From contig CP152408.1 in NCBI GenBank assembly GCA_038961845.1, positions 3,286,001 through 3,350,000 on the forward strand: 64,000 nucleotides of DNA, in the 5' to 3' direction. A program made the position numbers and the translations under genes. This DNA is from Xylophilus sp. GW821-FHT01B05. Its GTDB lineage: Bacteria > Pseudomonadota > Gammaproteobacteria > Burkholderiales > Burkholderiaceae_C. Of this stretch, positions 8,658 through 15,759 are shown in pieces. The first letter of the stretch is position 1; every line of letters starts with the position of its first letter. The notes under the pieces are model-generated. The model searched no databases, was not told the origin of the DNA, and worked only from the letters and a program-made list of their open reading frames with translations.

Positions 8658-9365
8658 TCAGACGCCGAGCAGCTCGGTGAGCACTGGCATCTTGGCTTCG
8701 AGCTCGGCAGCGCCGAACTTCTCGACGATGCGGCCGTGCTCCATCACGTAGAAGCGGTCGGCCAGCGGCGCGGCGAAGCGGAAGTTCTGCTCCACCATGA
8801 CGATGGTGTAGCCCTTGTCGCGCAGCGTGGTGATCATGCGGGCCAGCGCCTGCACGATGACCGGCGCGAGGCCCTCGGAAATCTCGTCGAGCAGGAGCAG
8901 CTTGGCGCCCGTGCGCAGGATGCGCGCGACGGCCAGCATCTGCTGCTCGCCGCCCGACAGGCGCGTGCCCTGGCTGTTGCGGCGTTCGGCCAGGTTGGGG
9001 AACATGGCGTAGATCTCTTCGACCGACATGCCCTGCCCCGCGCCTTTGAGTTCGGGCGGCAGCAGGAGGTTTTCCTCGCATGAGAGGCTGGCGAAGATGC
9101 CGCGCTCCTCAGGGCAGTAGCCGATGCCGAGGTGCGCAATGCGGTGCGTCGGCGTGTCGATGGTCTCTTTGCCGTTGACCTCGATGCTGCCCTTGCGCGC
9201 GCCGGTCAGGCCCATGATGGCCCGCAGCGTGGTGGTGCGGCCCGCGCCGTTGCGGCCTAGCAGCGTGACGACTTCGCCCGGCTGCACGACCATGTCGACG
9301 CCGTGCAGCACATGCGATTCGCCGTACCAGGCCTGGAGCCCTTTGATTTCGAGTGCGGCGGTCAT
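8658..9365 (-). CDS. LIV-type ABC transporter ATPase (LivF family)
   Basis: 235 residues. Walker A is GRNGAGRTT (residues about 37-45), with Arg in the position where most ATPases have Lys (consensus GxxGxGKT). The signature is LSGGEQQMLA and Walker B is LLLLDEISEGL. Each of these should be compared with relatives because the Lys-to-Arg change in Walker A and the 'ISEGL' D-loop are departures from the textbook motif. The start codon overlaps the last base of livG, implying translational coupling. It pairs with LivG to power the importer. Confidence 0.9.
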   Translation of the reverse strand: MTAALEIKGLQAWYGESHVLHGVDMVVQPGEVVTLLGRNGAGRTTTLRAIMGLTGARKGSIEVNGKETIDTPTHRIAHLGIGYCPEERGIFASLSCEENLLLPPELKGAGQGMSVEEIYAMFPNLAERRNSQGTRLSGGEQQMLAVARILRTGAKLLLLDEISEGLAPVIVQALARMITTLRDKGYTIVMVEQNFRFAAPLADRFYVMEHGRIVEKFGAAELEAKMPVLTELLGV

Positions 9366-10135
9366 CAGTGCGCACCCTGCAGTTGGCCGTCAGTGGTGCC
9401 CATGTAGGCCTCCATCACCTGCGGGTTCTTTGAGACTTCGGCGTACGGGCCTTCGGCGAGCACGGCGCCGCGCTGCAGCACGGTGATGGTGTCGGCGATG
9501 GTCGAGACCACGCTCATGTTGTGTTCGACCATCAGGATGGTGCGTCCGGCCGACACGCGCTTGATGAGCTCGGCCACGCGGTGCACGTCTTCATGGCCCA
9601 TGCCCTGCGTCGGTTCGTCGAGCAGCATCAGCTCGGGCTCCATGGCCAGCGTGGTCGCGATCTCAAGGGCGCGCTTGCGGCCGTAGGGCAGGTTCACGGT
9701 CTGTTCGCCGGCGAGTTCTTCGAGGCCCACTTCGGCCAGCAGTTCGCGCGCACGCGCATCGAGCGGCTTGAGCGACTTCTCGCTCTTCCAGAAGTGGTAC
9801 GAGGTGCCGAGGCGCCTTTGCAGGCCCAGCCGCACGTTCTCGAGCAGCGTGAGGTGCGGAAACACGGCCGAGATCTGGAACGAGCGGATGACGCCGCGCC
9901 GCGCGATCTGCGCCGGGCGTTCGCCCGTGATGTCCTGCCCGTTGAACAAGATCGTGCCGGTGGTGGGCTCAAGGAACTTGGTGAGCAGGTTGAAGCAGGT
10001 GGTCTTGCCCGCGCCGTTGGGGCCGATCAGCGCGTGGATGGAGCCACGCACCACCGAGAGATTGACCTTGCTGACCGCGGTGAACCCCTTGAATTCCTTG
10101 GTGAGCTGGCGTGTTTCGAGGATGACGTCGCTCAT
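9365..10135 (-). CDS. LIV-type ABC transporter ATPase (LivG family)
   Basis: 256 residues with Walker A GPNGAGKTT (about 37-45), LPYGRKRALEIA in the place of the LSGGQ signature (usual for LivG) and Walker B LMLLDEPTQGM. The C-terminus has the LivG-type end around PQVMEAYMG. The ATG overlaps the stop of the 64-codon frame upstream (ATGA, 10132-10135), so translation is probably coupled to it. It is the first full transporter gene of the leftward operon. Confidence 0.93.
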   Translation of the reverse strand: MSDVILETRQLTKEFKGFTAVSKVNLSVVRGSIHALIGPNGAGKTTCFNLLTKFLEPTTGTILFNGQDITGERPAQIARRGVIRSFQISAVFPHLTLLENVRLGLQRRLGTSYHFWKSEKSLKPLDARARELLAEVGLEELAGEQTVNLPYGRKRALEIATTLAMEPELMLLDEPTQGMGHEDVHRVAELIKRVSAGRTILMVEHNMSVVSTIADTITVLQRGAVLAEGPYAEVSKNPQVMEAYMGTTDGQLQGAH

Positions 10136-10326
10136 TCCTGCGGTCCACTTGAATGCAAGAACAGAGGAAACCGGCGCGTGAACCCTTGGTTAACCTCGGT
10201 GCCGTACAGACCGTCGGCGCCCGGATGAGCGCCGATGTGTGTGATGACGATGTCCTTGGCTTGGACGCTGATGGCGCCGGCAGCGAGCTGCAGCGGAACA
10301 AGCGAACGTGCGCTCGGAATTTGCAT
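10132..10326 (-). pseudogene. 64-codon frame: probable N-terminal remnant of a periplasmic binding protein
   Basis: A short frame with a very good ribosome site (AGGAGAC 5 bases before the ATG at 10326). It encodes a signal-like N-terminus, then QAKDIVITHIGAHPG and LYGTEVNQGF, which resembles the first strand and helix of a type-1 periplasmic binding protein. After about residue 50 the similarity stops and the frame ends 4 bases into livG. It may be the stub left when a binding-protein gene was deleted, now serving as a translated leader that couples ribosomes into livG. Identification of the family from 35 residues is uncertain. Confidence 0.45.
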
Positions 10327-10403
10327 GGTTTGTCTCCTAAACGTCGGTACAGCCTAAGTCGCGTGGGCTGGGCTTTTACTCCAGCGGCAAATTGGCTCGA
10401 TTC

Positions 10404-10468
10404 AGTATCGCGGGAGCGTTTTTGCTCCGCAATGGCGTTTGGCGCAACGTCATCGTGCATTGATGCAC
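10404..10468 (-). promoter_or_regulatory. LysR-type operator plus sigma70 promoter of the LIV transporter operon
   Basis: Reading leftwards: palindrome GTGCAT-CA-ATGCAC (10455-10468), then a -35 box TTGCGG (10427-10432), a 17-base spacer, and a -10 box GATACT (10404-10409). The palindrome centre is 52.5 bases upstream of the first base of the -10 box, which places it near -64, the usual recognition site of LysR activators. 59 of 70 bases match the region in front of the tannase gene at 14388 without gaps. Predicted transcription starts near 10397, about 70 bases before the ATG at 10326. Confidence 0.75.
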
Positions 10469-10718
10469 AACGAGCCGTACGAAGATGCGACTCGGATTGC
10501 ACAGGACGGCACCGCAAGGAATTCCCGAGGGAGTTGATTTCCATGGAATCCTGCCCCCGTCACCTCTGGCTGGAAATCAACACTTTTTTGGAGAAAGGAA
10601 TCACGATGCGCATACGGAGAGCGGCGCTCATAGCGCCCTCTGCATCGGGGTACACCGGCGGTGCAAGGCATTGCCGGTGGGGAAGCGTCGGCCGACGCTG
10701 CCGTGTGGGACGGCTGGG
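10469..10718. other. Intergenic stretch without a recognisable gene
   Basis: Between the transporter operator and the stop of the tannase gene at 10719 I see no convincing coding frame. A rightward ATG at 10605 has GGAGAAAGGAATC in front of it and a short basic N-terminus resembling the start of a signal peptide, but the frame loses sense after about 12 codons; it may be the scar of a deleted gene. GGCGCT-CAT-AGCGCC near 10623-10637 is a small hairpin without a T-run. Confidence 0.4.
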
Positions 10719-12431
10719 TTACTGCATCGAGCAGCTGAAGCTCGAGGCGGAGTTGACGTCCCCGCTGCCGTTGTAGCGCGGATAAGCGGGGTAATCGCAG
10801 AGCGGACGCGTGCGGCCGGGCACACCAACGGTGTCGGTCACGATCTGATTCGGTGGCAGCGTGCCTTTCTCGATCCAGTTCTCGAGAGTTGTCAACGAGT
10901 CCCAGGATGCGTTGAAGACGGTGCTGGCCGCATGGCCGTAGCCAGGAATTTCGTAGTAGCGCAGGAACGAGTCGGTGCGGGCATCACCCATCGTCGCGCG
11001 AACGCGGTCGACATACTGCTCCGTCGCCCGCGTGCTGACGAGCGCATCGCTCATGCCGTGTGCGATCAAGATCTTGCCGCCCTTGGATTGGAAGGCCGTG
11101 AGGTCGGTCTTGTTGACGTCCTGAAGGCCGGTCAGCGTGCTGATTCGCGCTTGGTATGGACCGGGGTTCTGCGGGTCGAGTGTCAGCGAGTTGAAGTTCG
11201 CATCCCGCGTCACGAAAAAGCGCACCCACTGATCCCAGAACACGCTGCCGTACGGCGCCGCATTTGGCATCGGGCTGGAAGGTTGGGCGCTGTTCAACGA
11301 AAGGAACGAAACAGCAGCCTGAAGGGGGCTGGCGTTCGGGATACCGAAGTCGGTCCCCCACGTGTTGAAGCCGGGATACTGTGTCTCGCCGCTCGCCAGC
11401 GTGTAGCTGAATGTGATCGGCGTGTTGATGACATCGAACGCCGCGATCTGCGCATCCGACAGGCAGGTGTCGCCGGTGTCAGCGCCCCCCGCGCAGCGCA
11501 GTGGCTGGCCATTCACGGTCGCCGTCGTTGGATTGAAGTTCGCGTTGCAGGCTTTGATATTGCTGATCAGCCCGTCGGCAACACCGTCCAGCGTGTCACA
11601 CGCCTGAATCGACGCGTCGTAAAGCACCTTTCGCTTCGCCGCGTTGGGATACGCGCCAGGCTGCGCGAGCGCCCGCGTGATACGGCCGAACTGAAGATCG
11701 AGGCTGGCGGCCGCTCCGGCCGGGTACAAGGCTATTACACCGTCCCAGTCTTGCGGCCAATCTTGCGCTACTTTGAGCGCTTCGCGGCCACCCGAAGAAC
11801 CCCCGGCAAAGTACGCTTTGGCCGGTCCATTCACGGCATAGCGGGCGTTGATGATCGCGATCGCCACATCGCGCGTCTTCTTCAGCGCGTCCCCGGAGAA
11901 GTTGTTGACGGCCTCGTCGTTGACGCCGAAGGAGCCATCCTGGCTGCCGAGCGCATTTGCCTGATGGCCGGAATCGCTTGCGAATGTCGCGTAGCCACGA
12001 CCAAGCGGAGCTGGCTGATCAGCGGGGCCCACCGGCACGTTGCCGGTCACGTCAGGGATCGTCCCGTCATAGCCACCACCGCCGAACATCATTACCTTGC
12101 CGTTCCAGGTGCTCGGAAGGGCGACCTGCATCAGGATCTTCGGCGCCGCAGAATCGACGGGCGAAATCGCGGCGCCGACCTTGCAGTACTCGGGCGTGGC
12201 ACCCACACCGCTGCCGGCGGCCGCGACCAGCGTCGCAGCGGTGACTATCGCGCCTGTTGTCGGCAGACCGATATTGGCTGCCGCGATCGTCATTCCAGTC
12301 AAATCTCCGCAACTCAACGGCTGCGGCGGCCTGTTGCCACCGTCACCACCACCACAGGCGACCACCAGGGCGGAAGCGGAAAGCGCCACGAAAAGGGCAT
12401 GGCGACCGAGAGAAGGTTGAGGCTGTCGCAT
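10719..12431 (-). CDS. Tannase/feruloyl esterase family lipoprotein lacking the CS-D-HC cysteines (paralogue 1)
   Basis: 570 residues with a lipoprotein signal (ALVVAC, Cys26). It belongs to the tannase family: nucleophile motif GGSSGGREAL, acid loop AHGMSDALVSTRA, histidine motif IPGYGHAAS. In the classical family the residues before Ser and after His are cysteines forming a disulfide; here both are non-Cys (Gly and Ala), so the pair was lost together. The LDGVADGLI calcium-type loop is kept. GGAGACAAC precedes the ATG. It is closely related to the gene at 12661-14388, from which it is separated by 229 bases, and is likely co-transcribed with it. The substrate is unknown, probably an aromatic ester. 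Confidence 0.87.
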   Translation of the reverse strand: MRQPQPSLGRHALFVALSASALVVACGGGDGGNRPPQPLSCGDLTGMTIAAANIGLPTTGAIVTAATLVAAAGSGVGATPEYCKVGAAISPVDSAAPKILMQVALPSTWNGKVMMFGGGGYDGTIPDVTGNVPVGPADQPAPLGRGYATFASDSGHQANALGSQDGSFGVNDEAVNNFSGDALKKTRDVAIAIINARYAVNGPAKAYFAGGSSGGREALKVAQDWPQDWDGVIALYPAGAAASLDLQFGRITRALAQPGAYPNAAKRKVLYDASIQACDTLDGVADGLISNIKACNANFNPTTATVNGQPLRCAGGADTGDTCLSDAQIAAFDVINTPITFSYTLASGETQYPGFNTWGTDFGIPNASPLQAAVSFLSLNSAQPSSPMPNAAPYGSVFWDQWVRFFVTRDANFNSLTLDPQNPGPYQARISTLTGLQDVNKTDLTAFQSKGGKILIAHGMSDALVSTRATEQYVDRVRATMGDARTDSFLRYYEIPGYGHAASTVFNASWDSLTTLENWIEKGTLPPNQIVTDTVGVPGRTRPLCDYPAYPRYNGSGDVNSASSFSCSMQ

Positions 12432-12482
12432 GTTGTCTCCTGCTGTTTATATAAAGGGGCACTACTGGGCGAGTCGAACCGT

Positions 12483-12510
12483 CGGTCTGACGGTCTGACG
12501 GTCTGACGGT
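12483..12510. repeat. Tandem 8-bp repeat (CGGTCTGA x3 plus partial)
   Basis: Three exact head-to-tail copies of CGGTCTGA (12483-12490, 12491-12498, 12499-12506) followed by CGGTG. It lies 52 bases upstream of the tannase start at 12431. Just beyond it, TTGGGC-GCTTCA-GCCCAA (12514-12531) forms a 6-bp hairpin. It could be simple slippage DNA or a cluster of regulator sites; the sequence alone does not decide. Confidence 0.8.
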
Positions 12511-12660
12511 GAATTGGGCGCTTCAGCCCAAATCTGAAAACGTGATGCGGTCGAGTCGGTCATGCGGGATTGCGACCCCCAAGCGGTTGCACCGCCACTT
12601 GGTCGACGGCGCAACGAGCTGATTGCCGAGCCCTTCACACTTCTCGGCCACGGTGCGCGC

Positions 12661-14388
12661 CTACTCCGTCACACAGTTGAAGTTCTGCGCCGAGTTCACG
12701 TCCGCCGACCCGTGGTACCGGGGCCAGCTGGGATAGGGGCACAGAGGTCGGGTGCGCTCCGGCACTGCACCTTTGTCGGCCACAACTTGCTTGCCAGGGG
12801 CGGTACCTTTCTCGACCCAATCCTCCAGTGCCGTCACCGAGTCCCAGCCGGCGTTGAACACGTTGCTGACTACATGGCCGTACCCCGGAATTTCGTAATA
12901 GCGGATGAAGCTGTCCACCTTGGCTGCGCCCATGGATTTGCGCACGCGTTCATAGAACTGCGCGGTGGCGCGCGTGCTCACTAGAGCGTCCTGGGAGCCG
13001 TGTGCCATCAGGATTTTTCCGCCCTTGGCCATGAACGGGGTCAGGTCGCTGACGTTGACGTCTTGGACACGCGTGAGGTCCAGGATGCGCTCTCGCCACG
13101 GACCGGGATCCTGCGGATCCAACGCGAGCGAATTGAAAGTGGGGTCACGAGTGACGAAGTACTTTACCCACTGGTCCCAGAACGTGCTGCCGAACGGCGG
13201 CATCGCCGTGGCGGTTACTGCGGGCATCGGGTTCGCCGGCTGCTCGGTGCCAAGAGAAAGGGTCAACACCGTCGGCTGCAATGGGCCAGCGCCAGGGTTG
13301 CCGAAGTCCGTGCCCCAGGTGTTGAAGCCAGGATAAGTACGCTCACCGCTAGCGACCGCATAGTCCAGCACCAACGGCGTGTTCAATATATTGAAGGCCG
13401 CGATCTGCGCATCGGAAAGGCAAAAGTCACCCGCGTCCACACCACCCTCACAGCGGATCGGTGCGCCGTTGAGCGTCGCGGTGACAGGGTTGAAGCTGGC
13501 ATTGCAGGCCTTCACGTTGCTGATCAGGCCGTCGTCGACACCGTCCAACGCGTCGCACGCAGCGACGGCTGCGTTGTACAGCACCTGGCGCTTGGCGAGG
13601 TTCGGGTAGGCCCCTGGCTTGGCCAGCTCACGTGTCATCCGGCCGAATTGCAGGTTTAGGGTGGCTGCGTTCCAGGCCGGGTACAACACGATAGCGCCGT
13701 CGAAGTCCTGCGGCCAACGTGTCACCGCGAACAGCGCCTCCCTGCCGCCGGTGGAGCCCCCGGTGAAGTAGGTCTTCGTCGCAGTCGCCGCATAACGAGC
13801 CGTAATAATCGTCATCGCCACGTCGCGCGTTTTCTTGAGGGCGTCGCTGGAAAAATTGTTCAGCGCCTCGTCGCTCAAGCCGAAAGTGCCATCCCGGTTG
13901 CCATTGGCATTGGCCTGGTGACCGGAGTCACTGCCGAACGTGGCATAGCCTCGCCCAAGCGGAGTTTGCTTGTCGGCCGGGCCGGCGGGCACGTTCAACG
14001 TGCTCGGGGCCATGATGCCGTTGTACCCACCGCCCGCGAACATCATGGCCTTATTGTTCCAGGCAACCGGCAGGTTCACTTGGAACTTGATCTTGGGTGC
14101 GCGCGAGTCGACCGGGTTGATGTCACCCAGAACCTTGCAATATTCCCCGACAGCGGCTGCGCCAATACCTGCTGCAGGAACGAGCTCCGTGCTGGTCACG
14201 CTGGCGCCATTCGTCGGCATGCCGATGGTCGACCAAGGGATGACCATGCCGTTCAGTTCCTGGCAGTCTTTCGGGGAGGCGAACTGCGCCGTTGGAGGAC
14301 GATCAAACGTCGTGCCGCACGCTGACAAGGCGGCGACGACAACCATCGCGGCGAGAGCGTTCATCACCGCCGAATCGCTTAATTTCAA
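12661..14388 (-). CDS. Tannase/feruloyl esterase family lipoprotein lacking the CS-D-HC cysteines (paralogue 2)
   Basis: 575 residues, lipobox ALSAC (Cys24), so probably anchored in the envelope. Motifs: GGSTGGREALF (nucleophile Ser), MAHGSQDALVSTRA (acid), IPGYGHVVS (His). As in the paralogue at 10719, the cysteines next to Ser and His are replaced (Gly, Val). The calcium-type loop LDGVDDGLI is present. CGGAGACGC-type spacing is weak, but AGGAGACGCAAG lies directly before the ATG. It is the first gene downstream of a LysR-type operator/promoter (14474-14541) and of the LysR gene itself, which makes it the best candidate target of that regulator. Confidence 0.88.
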   Translation of the reverse strand: MKLSDSAVMNALAAMVVVAALSACGTTFDRPPTAQFASPKDCQELNGMVIPWSTIGMPTNGASVTSTELVPAAGIGAAAVGEYCKVLGDINPVDSRAPKIKFQVNLPVAWNNKAMMFAGGGYNGIMAPSTLNVPAGPADKQTPLGRGYATFGSDSGHQANANGNRDGTFGLSDEALNNFSSDALKKTRDVAMTIITARYAATATKTYFTGGSTGGREALFAVTRWPQDFDGAIVLYPAWNAATLNLQFGRMTRELAKPGAYPNLAKRQVLYNAAVAACDALDGVDDGLISNVKACNASFNPVTATLNGAPIRCEGGVDAGDFCLSDAQIAAFNILNTPLVLDYAVASGERTYPGFNTWGTDFGNPGAGPLQPTVLTLSLGTEQPANPMPAVTATAMPPFGSTFWDQWVKYFVTRDPTFNSLALDPQDPGPWRERILDLTRVQDVNVSDLTPFMAKGGKILMAHGSQDALVSTRATAQFYERVRKSMGAAKVDSFIRYYEIPGYGHVVSNVFNAGWDSVTALEDWVEKGTAPGKQVVADKGAVPERTRPLCPYPSWPRYHGSADVNSAQNFNCVTE

Positions 14389-14473
14389 CTTGCGTCTCCT
14401 CGGAGGACTGAGCTTGAATGCGAACCGCTAGAGAACTCAATCCGACGAGGCCTGCGGCAGCGTGGCTCTTTTC

Positions 14474-14541
14474 AGTATCGCGAGGGCGCTTCTGCTCTGC
14501 AACGGCGATTGGCGCAACCCCATCGTGCATGGATGCACGAT
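14474..14541 (-). promoter_or_regulatory. LysR-type operator plus sigma70 promoter of the tannase operon
   Basis: Reading leftwards: a perfect 9-bp-arm palindrome ATCGTGCAT-CC-ATGCACGAT (14522-14541), a -35 box TTGCAG (14497-14502), a 17-base spacer and a -10 box GATACT (14474-14479). The palindrome centre lies 52.5 bases before the first base of the -10 box. The predicted start near 14467 gives a leader of about 80 bases to the ATG at 14388. The same architecture occurs at 10404-10468 and 15544-15608. Confidence 0.78.
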
Positions 14542-14626
14542 GCTGCCCTGCGACTGCGCCGGGGCCCCAGGTGCAATGGGCCGCCCTGCGCCCACCCTAT
14601 GCCCTCCGTAAGGGGAAGCACGAGAT

Positions 14627-15535
14627 TCAGCCCGTGCTCGCTTCGAAGAGCTGTGGCTCCTTCAACACGAGCTGCCGGATGTAATCCCAAGTCAGTCGTA
14701 CTCGCCGGATCTTGAAAAGGTCTTCGGGAGCGGCGAGCCAGAGGGTCCGCGTGACCTGTGGGTTGCCCGGAAACACACTCACGAGGTCAGAGCGCGCCCC
14801 AACGACATACGGAGTGAGGAGAACCAAGCCCATTCCAGCTGCTGCAGCCTCGCGTTGCGCAAGAATGCTGGTCGAGGAGAAAGCACGCTTCGGACGAGCC
14901 ACCACTTCTTGGAGAAAGCGGAAGCGCTCGCTCATCAAGCCGTCGTGCACGTAATCCACAAATTCGTGCGTGGCGACGTCTTCCATGTCGCGGATGGGCG
15001 GCCGGCTCGCGAGATATTCGGGCGAACCGTACAGGTAATAGTTCATATCGAGCAGTCGAGCCACCTTGTAGCGGCCCACTTGGGGCGGCTCCACGGTAAC
15101 GAGGATTTCGACTTCCCGCGTGGCGAGGCTGGGGAACTGCGGTTGTGCCATCAGTTCGACATGCAAGTTGGGGTGAAGCGCTCTAAAAGGTCCCAACCGG
15201 GGAGCGAGGACGCAAATGCCAAAGGCCTCCAACGTACCGACCCGAACGGTGCCCGCAACTTCGTTCGCGTTGGATCGAGTCTCGTCCATCGCGTCGAGGA
15301 GTGCACTCTCCATGGCCTCCGCGTGGGGGACGAGTGCGCGACCGGCGTCTGTCAGCACATAGCCGTTGCGGCGCCGGTCGAACAGCACGGTCCCTAGCTG
15401 ATGCTCGAGGCGATCAATACGACGCGATACGGTCGAATGCTCAACCTGAAGCCGCTCGGCCGCGAGAGTGACCTTTTCAGTCCTTGCGACCTCGAGAAAG
15501 TACCGGACGTCAGTCCACTCAGGAAATTTTGGCAT
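14627..15535 (-). CDS. LysR-type transcriptional regulator, likely controller of the tannase/transport regulon
   Basis: 302 residues from the ATG at 15535. The open frame extends upstream to 15754, but the helix-turn-helix begins right after this ATG (TDVRYFLEVARTEKVTLAAE, then VEHSTVSRRIDRLE and FDRRRNGYVLTDAG), and AAGAGAC precedes it. The effector domain follows from about residue 88. A GTGC-N6-GCAC palindrome lies 9 bases before the start codon (15544-15557), suggesting autorepression while activating the divergent SDR. Matching palindromes stand before the tannase and transporter genes. The ligand is unknown. Confidence 0.9.
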   Translation of the reverse strand: MPKFPEWTDVRYFLEVARTEKVTLAAERLQVEHSTVSRRIDRLEHQLGTVLFDRRRNGYVLTDAGRALVPHAEAMESALLDAMDETRSNANEVAGTVRVGTLEAFGICVLAPRLGPFRALHPNLHVELMAQPQFPSLATREVEILVTVEPPQVGRYKVARLLDMNYYLYGSPEYLASRPPIRDMEDVATHEFVDYVHDGLMSERFRFLQEVVARPKRAFSSTSILAQREAAAAGMGLVLLTPYVVGARSDLVSVFPGNPQVTRTLWLAAPEDLFKIRRVRLTWDYIRQLVLKEPQLFEASTG

Positions 15536-15543
15536 GTCTCTTC

Positions 15544-15608
15544 GTGCTTTTTTGCACCATAGTTTTGCATGGTTTGCCGTAGCTGCGAAGAGGAGGAAGT
15601 CAGATACT
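15544..15608 (+). promoter_or_regulatory. LysR-type operator plus promoter of the SDR operon
   Basis: GTGC-TTTTTT-GCAC (15544-15557) is followed by a -10 box GATACT (15603-15608), with the palindrome centre exactly 52.5 bases upstream of it, the same as in the two leftward promoters at 10404 and 14474. An ungapped alignment also keeps TTGC and GCCGT in between. The hexamer at the -35 position (15580-15585, TAGCTG) is poor, consistent with dependence on an activator. The operator also lies between lysR and its own promoter region. Confidence 0.72.
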
Positions 15609-15672
15609 GCTGCCGACAGTGCTGATTCGTGGACGCATCCTGCTCCGAGCGGCAATACAGGAGACGTAAACC

Positions 15673-15759
15673 ATGAACGCTGCCGATTGGCCAGTGCGCG
15701 ATGAATTGAGAGACCACCTAACGGCGCTGGCCGATCTGCGCAAGGCGGGGGCACACTGA
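15673..15759 (+). CDS. 28-residue frame coupled to the SDR gene
   Basis: ATG at 15673 with CAGGAGACG 7 bases upstream; the peptide begins MNAADWPVRDEL and ends ALADLRKAGAH. Its TGA overlaps the SDR's ATG (TGATG, 15757-15761), so ribosomes could pass straight on. I do not recognise the peptide. It may be a genuine small protein, a translational coupling leader, or the two ends of a gene with an internal deletion. It falls within the leader of the LysR-type promoter at 15544-15608. Confidence 0.5.
   Translation: MNAADWPVRDELRDHLTALADLRKAGAH

Noticed and set aside
10404..10468. Possible sigma54 promoter (GG/GC pair) in the transporter leader
   Set aside because: A consensus -24/-12 pair is not present; a sigma70 -35/-10 pair with 17-base spacing fits and is conserved in the second promoter.
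10485..12506. Long rightward open frame of about 670 codons
   Set aside because: It lies antisense to a clear tannase gene; the translation is Arg/His/Gly-rich with no domain, as expected for a shadow in GC-rich DNA.
12514..12531. Hairpin TTGGGC/GCCCAA as a terminator between the two tannase genes
   Set aside because: The stem is only 6 bp and has no T-run on the leftward strand, so termination is not supported.
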